A stretch of 33,013 nucleotides of DNA from Cupriavidus lacunae. Lineage in GTDB: Bacteria > Pseudomonadota > Gammaproteobacteria > Burkholderiales > Burkholderiaceae. This document shows, in pieces, positions 15,379 through 23,187 of the stretch (its first letter is position 1; each line of letters starts with the position of its first letter). Position numbers and translations under genes: made by a program. Below the pieces are notes generated by a model. That model had not been told where the DNA came from. It saw nothing but the letters and a program-made list of their open reading frames with translations, and ran no database searches. Location of the stretch: NCBI RefSeq assembly GCF_003353055.1, contig NZ_QKWJ01000051.1:18426-51438 (forward strand), in the 5' to 3' direction.

Positions 15379-16101
15379 CTAGGACGTGAACCGGCCTTCC
15401 AGGCGATGTAGCGAGCCGGGATGCACCAGCCTCACCGACGTCACCACACGGCCTGCGGACCAGGTGCGGCGCCGGATCAGCAGGCACGGCTCGCCGCGCT
15501 GGATGGCCAGCAGCTCGCACTCTTCGGGCAGCGCCAGCACGGCCTCGACTACGTGCTCGCCTTCGGTCAGCGGCGCGACGCGCGAGAGGTATTGGTAGGG
15601 GGTTTCGCTGGTGAAGTCCTGCGCGAGGTAGTCCGGCGCCACCGCGGCGTTGACATAGCGGTCCTCAAGCTGGATCGCCACGTCGTCCTCGTAATGCACG
15701 ATCACGGAATGGAAGACCCGCTCCTCCAGCGCCACCTCCAGTGCCGCGGCCTGTGCCGGGCCGGCGCGTTCGGCCTTCAGACTGATGACGCGCGCGTGAT
15801 GCCGGTGCCCGCGTGAAGCGATGTCCTCGGCGATATTGTTGACCGCATACAGCGCGGTCCGCCGCTTCGGCTCGGCGACGAACGTGCCGACGCCCTGCAG
15901 CCGCACCAGCATGCCTTCCGCGGTCAGTTCGCGCAGCGCGCGGTGCACGGTCATGCGGCTCACGCCCAGGGACTCGACCAGCTCGGTTTCGGACGGCACG
16001 CGGTGATGGGGCGGCCAGCTGCCGTCAGCGATCCTGCTGCTGATGTGCTGCTTGACGCGCGCATAGAGCGGCGCCGGCATAGAGTCGGACACGAGCGACA
16101 A
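15379..16101 (-). CDS. hutC: Histidine utilization repressor HutC (GntR family)
   Basis: 240 aa if started at the TTG (16101-16099), which has AAGGGGA about six bases upstream; the first ATG (16080) would give 233 aa but has no ribosome-binding site. N-terminal GntR winged HTH (about 10-75; SETELVESLGVSRMTVHRAL) and C-terminal UTRA domain (about 95-235; LEDRYVN, APDYLAQDF, TPYQYL). HutC represses hut genes until urocanate binds the UTRA domain. It lies 188 bases upstream of hutU in the same direction, with the candidate operator between them. Confidence 0.93.
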   Translation of the reverse strand: MSLVSDSMPAPLYARVKQHISSRIADGSWPPHHRVPSETELVESLGVSRMTVHRALRELTAEGMLVRLQGVGTFVAEPKRRTALYAVNNIAEDIASRGHRHHARVISLKAERAGPAQAAALEVALEERVFHSVIVHYEDDVAIQLEDRYVNAAVAPDYLAQDFTSETPYQYLSRVAPLTEGEHVVEAVLALPEECELLAIQRGEPCLLIRRRTWSAGRVVTSVRLVHPGSLHRLEGRFTS

Positions 16102-16179
16102 CGGGTTCCCCTTGGATTCGGCCTTGCGGCCATGCGACAGGCGCCGAATTTATCACGGGCCGGCGCCCCGGCTGGTGGA

Positions 16180-19100
16180 CTAGGATGCCTGCGTGTCCCG
16201 CTGCTGGCATCCGGCCAGGAACACATCCAGCGCCACCGGCCGCCCGATCACATACCCCTGTGCATAGTCCACCCCGATCGCGCGCAGCGCATCGAGGGTG
16301 CGTTCATCCTCCACCCATTCCGCCACCGTGCGCACGCCCAGCCGGTGGCCGATATCGTTGATCGAACTGACGATCTCGCGGTCGACGGCGTTGTCGGCCA
16401 GTTGCCGGATAAAGCTGCCGTCGATCTTCAGGAAGTCCACCGGGAACTGCTTCAGGTAGGCGAACGACGACAGGCCCGAGCCGAAGTCGTCCAGCGACAC
16501 GGTGCAGCCGGCGCGTCGCATCTCCACCACCAGCCGGTTGGCCGCGGCCATGTTGTTGATCAGCGCGGTTTCGGTGATCTCCAGCCGGATACGGCTGGCG
16601 GGCAGGGCGCTGGCCTCCAGCTCGGCATGCAGGAAGGGCAGCAGGAAGGGCTCGCCGAGCGAGTTGGCCGACAGGTTGATCGATACCGACAGCCCCGGCA
16701 CGGCGCCCAGGCGTTCGCCGTAGCCGCGCAGCACGTTGCGGATGACCCAGCGGTCGACATGGCCCATCAGGTCGTAGCGCTCGGCCGCGGGAATGAAGGC
16801 ACCGGGCATGATCAGCTCGCCGTGCTCGTCGACCATGCGCACCAGGATCTCGATGTGGCGGGGGTCGCCGTCTTCGTCCGCTTCCGGCTGCAAGGCGCGG
16901 ATCTCCTGCGCGAACAGGCGGAAGCGGTTGGCTTCGAGCGCCGAGTGGATGCCGGCGGCGACTTCCAGCTCGCGGTGGTGGCGGCGGGCATCGCTCTCGT
17001 CGCGGCGGTACACCGACACGCGGCTGCGGCCCGCTGCCTTGGCGGCGTAGCAGGCCACGTCGGCGCGGCTCATCAGTTCGCTGACCGGGGGCACGTCCAG
17101 GTCGATTGCGGCGATGCCGATGCTGGCGCCCACGTCGTACACGCGCCCTTCCCACGGGAAGCGGCGGCCGCGGATGGCGTCGATCACCCCCTGGCAGACC
17201 TGTTCGGCCTGGTCGACGGTGCAGTCCTTGAGCAGCAGCGCGAACTCGTCGCCGCCCAGGCGCGCCAGCACGTCGTCCGGGCGCACGTGGTGGCGGATCA
17301 TGTAGCCGAGTTCGCGCAGCAGCACGTCGCCGGCGCCATGGCCGGCGGTGTCGTTGACGATCTTGAAGCGGTCCAGGTCGATAAAGCACAGCGCGGCATG
17401 ATGGCCGTGCAGCCGCGCCGCGTCGCAGGCTTCGCGCAGGCGCTTCTCGAACCAGGTGCGGTTGGGCAGGCCCGTGAGCGCATCGTGCATGGCCGAACGC
17501 GCCAGCTCGCGCTGCAGCGCGCGCGCGGTGGTGATGTCCTGGAACACCAGCACCGCGCCCAGCACCTCGCCGCGCGCGGTCAGCACCGGCGCGGCCGAGT
17601 CCTGCACGTCGTGGCGCTCGCCGGTCAGGCTCTGCAGCACGGCGCCGTCCTGCAGGTAGGCGGGCGTGATCGTGCGCAGGCAGGCCTCGACCGGGCTCGG
17701 GATGGGCTCGCCGGTCGCTTCGTCGACGATGCGGAAGACCCGCTCCAGCGGCAGGCCGGTGGCGCTGGCCATGGTCCAGCCGGTCAGCTGCTCGGCAATC
17801 GGGTTCATGAAGGTCACGTGCATGGTCGCGTCGGTGCAGATCACCGCATCGCCGATCGAACGCAGCGTGATGTGCAGGCGCTCCTTCTCCTCGAACAGCG
17901 CCTCGGTCAGGCGCCGCTGCTCGGTGATGTCCCAGTTGGTGCCGATCAGCGCGTGCGCGGTGCCGTCAGGGGTGCGGGCCACCATGGCCATGGCGCGCAC
18001 GTGGCGGACTTCGCCGCCGGGGCGCACGATGCGGTATTCGGTGTCATACGGCGCCTCGCCCCGGATGGCCCGGCGCATCTCGCGGTTGACGCGGCTGACA
18101 TCCTCCGGATGCAGCAGCGCGGTCCATTGCTCCGCCAGCGGTGCGCCGTTGGCGGGGTCGGTGCCGTGCAGCGCATGCATGCGCGCGTCCCAGGTGATGT
18201 CGGTACTGATGAGATCCCGCTCCCAGATGCCCACGCCGCCGGCTTCCACGGCCAGCTGGATGCGGCGCGACAGCCGTTCCAGCTCTTGCTGCGCCAGCTT
18301 GCGCGCGTGAATGTCTTCGACCTGCGTGATGAAGTGCTGCGGCTCGCCGGTCTGTTCGTCGCGCACCAGCGATACCGCCAGCAGCACCCAGCGGTAGTGG
18401 CCGTCCTTGTGGCGGTAGCGCTTTTCCAGGCGATAGGACTCGATTTTCCCGGACAGCAGGTTGGCGACCTGGCGCAGGTCGCCGGTCAGGTCGTCGGGAT
18501 GGGTCAGCTGCTGGTAGCTCAGTTCGCGCAACTCGTCAGCGCTATAGCCCAGCAGTTCGGTGATGGAACGGTTGACCGTCTGCCAGCCGCCGTCCATGTC
18601 GACCAGCGCCATGCCGATGGCCGAATGTTCCATGGCCTGGCGAAAGCGCTTGTCGCTGCTGCGCAGGCTGGCGCGGCCGTGCCGGTTCTGCTCGGTCAGG
18701 TAGGCGATGCAGACCGGGAACACCATGATCACCGCCGCCGACAGCGGCACGGCTTCATGGCGGTGCGTGAGCAGCATCAGGGCCTGCAGGCAGAGCGTGG
18801 CCACCAGCGTCAGCAGCGCGGTGGCAAACGGATTGCCGGCCAGCGCCACCAGCACCAGCGGCAGCGACATCACGGCAAACGGGTCGTGGCCCTGCCATTG
18901 CGCAAAGGCGCCGATGACCAGGCACAGCGCCAGCGCGCCCGCCTGCGGCGCCAGCACCGGCCGCGCGATGGCAGCGCGCACGCGCACCGCCGTCATCGAC
19001 AACATCATCGGCAGCAACAACGCCATGCCGAGCGCGTCGGCCTGCCACCACGTCCACCAGACCGAGGCGAAGCTGGTGCCCTGGGTGGCCGCAATCGCCG

Positions 19101-19560
19101 CCGCGCCGCCCGTGGCGCCGACCGCCGGCGCCAGGATGCCGCCCACCGCCAGCATCACCGCGAACGCCGCGAGCGGCCCGTGGCGACCCAGGAAGGCATG
19201 CCGGTCCAGCCGGCGCAGCAGCCCGAGCGCGAACAACATCTCGGCCAGGTTGGCGCCGGTCAGCATCAGAGCAATGCCGACGCTGTCGCCGGCCGCGTGG
19301 TTGGCCAGCACGCTGGCACCCAGCATGCCCGCCAGCAGCCACGGCCCCTCCGCGCGCGGCCGGTGCAGCAGCAGGCCCAGCCCGAAGGCGTTAGGCAGCC
19401 ACACCGCCGCGACGGTGCCGGGCAGCCGCGCCAGCCACAGCGCCGCCGCCGCCAGCACGAAGAAGCCGGCGCCGGCCAGCAGCAAGGGCAGCCAGCGGCG
19501 CTGCGGGGCGGAAGGGCCTGGAGCGGCCTGGTGGCTTGGCGGGGCCGTGTCGGGCGTCAT
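16180..19560 (-). CDS. MASE1-PAS-PAS-PAS-GGDEF-EAL c-di-GMP enzyme (DgcE/YegE-like)
   Basis: 1126 aa. MASE1 membrane sensor (about 20-290, about eight helices, with VAAVWLPNAFGLGLLL typical of the family), three PAS domains (about 305-430, 437-555 and 565-690; ends such as FITQVEDIHARK and LIGTNWDITEQRR), GGDEF domain (about 693-855) with an intact active site LGGDEFALLL, and EAL domain (about 870-1120). The EAL signature is EILVRM rather than EALVR, but NLSANS, EITETA, LDDFGSG, LKIDGSF and QGYVIGRP are kept, so some phosphodiesterase activity is possible. The order of domains and length match E. coli DgcE (YegE), a membrane diguanylate cyclase with a weak EAL domain. It stands alone and is unrelated to hutC downstream. 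Confidence 0.94.
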   Translation of the reverse strand: MTPDTAPPSHQAAPGPSAPQRRWLPLLLAGAGFFVLAAAALWLARLPGTVAAVWLPNAFGLGLLLHRPRAEGPWLLAGMLGASVLANHAAGDSVGIALMLTGANLAEMLFALGLLRRLDRHAFLGRHGPLAAFAVMLAVGGILAPAVGATGGAAAIAATQGTSFASVWWTWWQADALGMALLLPMMLSMTAVRVRAAIARPVLAPQAGALALCLVIGAFAQWQGHDPFAVMSLPLVLVALAGNPFATALLTLVATLCLQALMLLTHRHEAVPLSAAVIMVFPVCIAYLTEQNRHGRASLRSSDKRFRQAMEHSAIGMALVDMDGGWQTVNRSITELLGYSADELRELSYQQLTHPDDLTGDLRQVANLLSGKIESYRLEKRYRHKDGHYRWVLLAVSLVRDEQTGEPQHFITQVEDIHARKLAQQELERLSRRIQLAVEAGGVGIWERDLISTDITWDARMHALHGTDPANGAPLAEQWTALLHPEDVSRVNREMRRAIRGEAPYDTEYRIVRPGGEVRHVRAMAMVARTPDGTAHALIGTNWDITEQRRLTEALFEEKERLHITLRSIGDAVICTDATMHVTFMNPIAEQLTGWTMASATGLPLERVFRIVDEATGEPIPSPVEACLRTITPAYLQDGAVLQSLTGERHDVQDSAAPVLTARGEVLGAVLVFQDITTARALQRELARSAMHDALTGLPNRTWFEKRLREACDAARLHGHHAALCFIDLDRFKIVNDTAGHGAGDVLLRELGYMIRHHVRPDDVLARLGGDEFALLLKDCTVDQAEQVCQGVIDAIRGRRFPWEGRVYDVGASIGIAAIDLDVPPVSELMSRADVACYAAKAAGRSRVSVYRRDESDARRHHRELEVAAGIHSALEANRFRLFAQEIRALQPEADEDGDPRHIEILVRMVDEHGELIMPGAFIPAAERYDLMGHVDRWVIRNVLRGYGERLGAVPGLSVSINLSANSLGEPFLLPFLHAELEASALPASRIRLEITETALINNMAAANRLVVEMRRAGCTVSLDDFGSGLSSFAYLKQFPVDFLKIDGSFIRQLADNAVDREIVSSINDIGHRLGVRTVAEWVEDERTLDALRAIGVDYAQGYVIGRPVALDVFLAGCQQRDTQAS

Positions 19561-19907
19561 GGACGAGAACGATGCAAAGGCGGTGCGTCTGGGTGGGAAG
19601 GAGGCGGCTTGGCCGGCGCGCCCGGCGGCACGGCCCCGGAACGCCCGGACGGACTGCCGCCCAGCTTAGGGGCAATGTAGCGAGGATAGGGGGGCGGCGA
19701 TCGGAAGGACAGGGGGCAGGTTGGGGGTTTCTTGCCTCTGGTGTTCTGGGTGATTTTTTGGTAGGGGCAGTGTCGGCGCCGCCAAGTCCCGGTAACCCCG
19801 CCGATAACCTCCCCGGTAATCGCGCCGCGGCCCCGCCGCGCCCATCATGCAGCCATGGCCTGACGCCAGGCCCCGCCGGATTCCCAACCCAAGACCAGGA
19901 GAATGCC
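19561..19907. promoter_or_regulatory. Intergenic promoter region between DGC and NTF2-like genes, with a 12-bp triple repeat
   Basis: This region holds the divergent promoters of the c-di-GMP enzyme and the 19908 gene; no gene is evident. At 19789-19824 three 12-base units follow each other exactly: CCGGTAACCCCG, CCGATAACCTCC, CCGGTAATCGCG (shared CCGrTAAyC). They end 83 bases before the 19908 start codon, where an activator would bind. A T-run at 19753-19758 has no convincing hairpin. Confidence 0.5.
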
Positions 19908-20312
19908 ATGTCCGCTGCCATCCAAGCCCAGCCCGCCCCGGTTGCCGATGCCGCCACGCTTGCCGACCGCTACCTCGCCGCCTGGAACGAAACCGACGCC
20001 GTGTGCCGGCGCGAGCTGATCGCGCTGGCGTGGACGGAATCGGCCAGCTATGTCGATCCGCTGATGCGCGGCGACGGGCATGCCGGCATCGACGCCATGA
20101 TCGCCGCGGTGCAGGCGAAATTCCCCGGCTTGCGCTTTACCCGCGTGAGCCCGGTCGATGCCCATGGCGAACACCTGCGCTTTACCTGGGAACTCGGCCC
20201 GGCGGGAGAGCCGGCGCTGGTGGTCGGCACTGACTTTGCCACGATGTCCGCCGACGGCCGGCTGGCGCGCATGACCGGCTTTATCGACCGGGCCCCGGCC
20301 GGGCTGGCCTGA
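19908..20312 (+). CDS. NTF2/SnoaL-like small protein
   Basis: 134 aa, ATG at 19908 with AGGAGA just upstream. The order of elements (LADRYLAAWNETD, ESASYVDPLMRGDGHAGIDAMIAAVQAKFPG, HLRFTWELGP, GTDFATMSADGRLARMTGFID) is that of SnoaL-like NTF2 cone folds, small enzymes or ligand-binding proteins of varied function. No catalytic set can be assigned. It is followed 99 bases later by a cytochrome c gene in the same direction; a joint transcript is possible but not obvious. No signal peptide, so cytoplasmic. Confidence 0.85.
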   Translation: MSAAIQAQPAPVADAATLADRYLAAWNETDAVCRRELIALAWTESASYVDPLMRGDGHAGIDAMIAAVQAKFPGLRFTRVSPVDAHGEHLRFTWELGPAGEPALVVGTDFATMSADGRLARMTGFIDRAPAGLA

Positions 20313-20411
20313 CCGCGGCGCGCGCCGCCGCTATGTGGCCTTGCCCACCGACAGCCCCCCGTCCACTGGCTGCAAGCTGCTGCATCCAGTGCGGCGGACA
20401 GGGGGCGGCGA

Positions 20412-21299
20412 ATGGCGCGATTTCTGCGGGTGGCGGCATGGGCGCTGGCCGGCACGGCGGTCGTCGTGGCCGCGGCGGCCTATGCCGCGGCATGGGTCGG
20501 GGAGCACAAGGCACAGCGCATTCTCGACGTCAAGGTGGCGCCGGTTGCCATCCGTGAAGACAACGCCGCCATCGCCCACGGCAAGTACCTGTACGAGTCG
20601 CGCGGCTGCATGGAGTGCCATGGGGCCGGCGGGGGCGGCAAGCAGGTGATCGACGATCCGGGCGGCCTGCGCGTGCGCGCGCCGGACCTGACGCGCGCCA
20701 ATCCGGCCATTGCCGCCTACCAGCCGGTCGACTGGGTGCGGAGCATCCGCCATGGCGTGGCGCCCTCGCACCGCCCGTTGCTGATCATGCCCAGCGAGGA
20801 CTACAACCGCCTGAGCGATGAGGACCTGGGCGCGCTGGTTGGCTACCTGCGCAGCCTGCCCCCGGCGATGGGGGCGCCCGCGGAGATCACCATGCCCTGG
20901 CTGGTACGCGCGCTGTATGGCGTGGGGGTGGTGAAGGATGCCGCGTCCAAGATCGACCATAGCCTGCCGGTGCAGGCGGCGATGGAGGCGGCGCCGACGG
21001 CCCGGTATGGGGGCTATGTGGCCAACGTCTGCATGGGGTGTCACGGGCCGGAGTTCCGTGGCGGCAAGATCCCGGGGGCGCCGCCCGACTGGCCGCCGGC
21101 GGCGGACCTGCGCCCCGTGTCCGGCGGCCCGATGGCACGCTACGGCCATGCGTCGGCCTTTATCGAGATGATGCGCAGCGGCAAGCGGCCCGATGGCACG
21201 GCGGTGAGCCGCGTGATGCCGTTCGATTCATTCGGGCGTATGAACGATACCGACCTGACAGCCTTGTACCTGTTCCTGGCCGGCCTGCCTGAGCGCTGA
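20412..21299 (+). CDS. Membrane-anchored dihaem cytochrome c
   Basis: 295 aa. An N-terminal hydrophobic segment (about 5-28) serves as an uncleaved anchor or signal. Two c-type haem sites: C66-M-E-C69-H70 and C207-M-G-C210-H211, with likely axial methionines M126 (IMPSEDY) and M269 (RVMPFDSF). This is the two-domain arrangement of electron-transfer cytochromes that accept electrons from periplasmic dehydrogenases. The molybdenum hydroxylase genes at 22707-25446 lack their own cytochrome, so this could be their acceptor, though an acyltransferase gene on the opposite strand lies between. It has a G-rich ribosome-binding region before the ATG at 20412. Confidence 0.92.
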   Translation: MARFLRVAAWALAGTAVVVAAAAYAAAWVGEHKAQRILDVKVAPVAIREDNAAIAHGKYLYESRGCMECHGAGGGGKQVIDDPGGLRVRAPDLTRANPAIAAYQPVDWVRSIRHGVAPSHRPLLIMPSEDYNRLSDEDLGALVGYLRSLPPAMGAPAEITMPWLVRALYGVGVVKDAASKIDHSLPVQAAMEAAPTARYGGYVANVCMGCHGPEFRGGKIPGAPPDWPPAADLRPVSGGPMARYGHASAFIEMMRSGKRPDGTAVSRVMPFDSFGRMNDTDLTALYLFLAGLPER

Positions 21300-21315
21300 A
21301 CCCAGGCGCTGAACC

Positions 21316-22497
21316 CTAGCCCCGTGCCAGCCGCCGGCCGGCCGCGATGCCGGGCAGCTCCACCCAGCGGTGCAGCAGCAGGGCCAGTGCCAGCGCCAGG
21401 CCGGCATCGATGGCAAAGCGCAGCAGCTGCAATGCGGTCTGGTCCGGCGTGAGCTCCGGCATCAGGCGCTTGACGCCTTCGATCACGGTGGGGTGTGTCA
21501 GGTAGAGCGCGTAGGACAGCTCGCCCAGCCATATCAGCGCGCGCGGCACGCGCAGCATGCCGGTGTGCTCGGCCGCGACCACGCCTGCCAGCAGCAGCGC
21601 CGCGGGCAAGCCCCGCCCCGGCAGGCTGAAATCGGGCCCGACCAGCGGCAGCGACAGCGCAAATGCCACGCTGCCGATGGCCAGCATCGCTACCGCAAGC
21701 GTCCGCGTCAGCAGGTGGCGCCAGCGCGCGTAGGCCCACGCCAGCCCGCTGCCCAGCAGGAACTCCAGCACCAGCGGATTGCTGGCCATGGCCAGCCACG
21801 GCGCGGCGAACGGGTAGCCCTGCGCGGGATCCGCCACCAGCGTGCCGAAGTGCCACCACGGCAGCACCAGCATGAACAGCGCGAAGAGGCCCAGCACCAC
21901 CAGCAGCGCGCGCCGCCCGGCCAGCAGCAGGCCGAGCGCGAAGGCCGCGTAGAACGCCAGTTCATAGTTGAGCGACCAGCCCACGTACAGCGCTGGGTAG
22001 CCGTAGTAGGGCGCGTGGTCGATGGAAGTCGGCAGGAATGCCAGCGACGCCGCGAACAGCGCCGGCGTGACCGGGTTCAGCAGCAGCACATGGATGGCCG
22101 ACATGGTCCAGTACGGCGGCGCCAGCCGGCAGCAGCGCCGGATCACGAAGCCGAGCGGGCGCTCTGGCCGAGGCCGGGCCAGTACCGCGACCCAGGCGAT
22201 GATGAAGCCGCTGATGACAAAGAACACGTCCACGCCGACATGGCCCCGTTTGATAACGTTGTGGGTCAGCCAGCTCAGCACCGGCGCATCGGCGCCGCCC
22301 AGCGTGAGCCCGGAGTGGTAGACCACCACGAAGGCGGCGGCCAGCCCGCGCAGAGCCTGGATGCCGTCGAGCCGGGTCACGGACGGCGACTGCGCCGATG
22401 GGGCGCGTGCGGCGGCGGTGACCTGCGGGACGGAGGTGGGCGGGGTCGATGCCGTGCCGGTCCCGGGAGGATGGTGTTCTGGAATAGTCGACGGCAC
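21316..22497 (-). CDS. Acyltransferase family 3 (OafA/YrhL-like) membrane protein
   Basis: 393 aa with about ten membrane segments. N-terminal signature: LDGIQALRGLAAAFVVVYHS with the catalytic His, then GHVGVDVFFVISGFIIAW. These enzymes O-acetylate or acylate surface polysaccharides in the inner membrane. The start is uncertain: the GTG at 22497 gives a 40-residue low-complexity leader without a ribosome-binding site, and a GTG at 22380 just before TRLDGIQ is the alternative. It is convergent with the cytochrome gene (16 bases between stops) and divergent from the molybdenum hydroxylase operon. The substrate is unknown. Confidence 0.88.
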   Translation of the reverse strand: MPSTIPEHHPPGTGTASTPPTSVPQVTAAARAPSAQSPSVTRLDGIQALRGLAAAFVVVYHSGLTLGGADAPVLSWLTHNVIKRGHVGVDVFFVISGFIIAWVAVLARPRPERPLGFVIRRCCRLAPPYWTMSAIHVLLLNPVTPALFAASLAFLPTSIDHAPYYGYPALYVGWSLNYELAFYAAFALGLLLAGRRALLVVLGLFALFMLVLPWWHFGTLVADPAQGYPFAAPWLAMASNPLVLEFLLGSGLAWAYARWRHLLTRTLAVAMLAIGSVAFALSLPLVGPDFSLPGRGLPAALLLAGVVAAEHTGMLRVPRALIWLGELSYALYLTHPTVIEGVKRLMPELTPDQTALQLLRFAIDAGLALALALLLHRWVELPGIAAGRRLARG

Positions 22498-22550
22498 TGT
22501 TTCAACGACAGCAATCGGATTGCAGGGAACTCATGAGGGACAGCCGCTCC

Positions 22551-22605
22551 TTGCACAAAGTTCGTGCAAAGATTGCTCGCGGGCAGGGTAGTGCGCAAAG
22601 CGCAC
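22551..22605. promoter_or_regulatory. Two inverted repeats upstream of the molybdenum hydroxylase operon
   Basis: TTGCAC (22551-22556) pairs with GTGCAA (22564-22569), and GTGCGC (22591-22596) with GCGCAC (22600-22605). They share a GTGC/GCAC core and lie about 100-155 bases before the operon start and 50-110 bases before the acyltransferase start. They could be repeated sites for one regulator. No regulator gene adjoins. Confidence 0.4.
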
Positions 22606-22706
22606 GGCAAGGTGCGGGAAATTGCACTATCCTCACTTGTCCATTGCGCCAGGCTGCGGCGCACCGGAATGAACCAGCGGGCAACGTACCCAAGGAGTGT
22701 CCCCCC

Positions 22707-23171
22707 ATGACCACCCTCACTATCAACGTCAACGGCAAGACCCGTGAAGTCGACGTGGACCCGTCCACGCCGCTGCTGTGGGCGCTGCGTGACAACCTTG
22801 AAATGACCGGCACCAAGTTCGGCTGCGGCATGGCCGCATGCGGTGCCTGCACCGTGCACGTCAACGGCCAGGCCACGCGCAGTTGCGTGACGCCGGCATC
22901 CGCGGTCGCCGGCGCGCGCATCACCACCATCGAAGGCATTGCCACCGACCGCGTCGGGCGCGCCGTGATGGACGCCTGGCTCAAGCACGACGTCGCGCAA
23001 TGCGGCTACTGCCAGAACGGCCAAGTGATGAGCGCCATCGGCCTGCTGCGCACCAAGCCGCGGCCCACCGATGCCGACATCGACCAGGCCATGGCCGGCA
23101 ACCTGTGCCGCTGCGGCACGTACCAGCGCATCCGCGCGGCGATCAAAGACGCCGCCCGTGCGCTGGCCTGA
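22707..23171 (+). CDS. [2Fe-2S] subunit of a molybdenum hydroxylase (IorA-like)
   Basis: 154 aa, ATG at 22707 with AAGGAG (22692-22697). An N-terminal plant-type ferredoxin domain carries Cys 40, 45, 48 and 60 (CGMAACGACTVH); a C-terminal helical domain carries Cys 99, 102, 134 and 136 (CGYCQNG, CRCGTY). This is the small subunit of the xanthine dehydrogenase family in two-subunit form, as in isoquinoline 1-oxidoreductase, and moves electrons from the molybdenum centre to an acceptor. No FAD subunit is encoded nearby, which also fits that class. The large subunit follows 16 bases downstream. Confidence 0.94.
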   Translation: MTTLTINVNGKTREVDVDPSTPLLWALRDNLEMTGTKFGCGMAACGACTVHVNGQATRSCVTPASAVAGARITTIEGIATDRVGRAVMDAWLKHDVAQCGYCQNGQVMSAIGLLRTKPRPTDADIDQAMAGNLCRCGTYQRIRAAIKDAARALA

Positions 23172-23187
23172 GCGGGAGGAAACCGAT

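Noticed and set aside
15943..19680. A very long open frame on the plus strand opposite the c-di-GMP enzyme.
   Set aside because: It is antisense to a protein with unmistakable domains; its His/Gln/Arg/Gly-rich composition is typical of shadow frames in GC-rich DNA.
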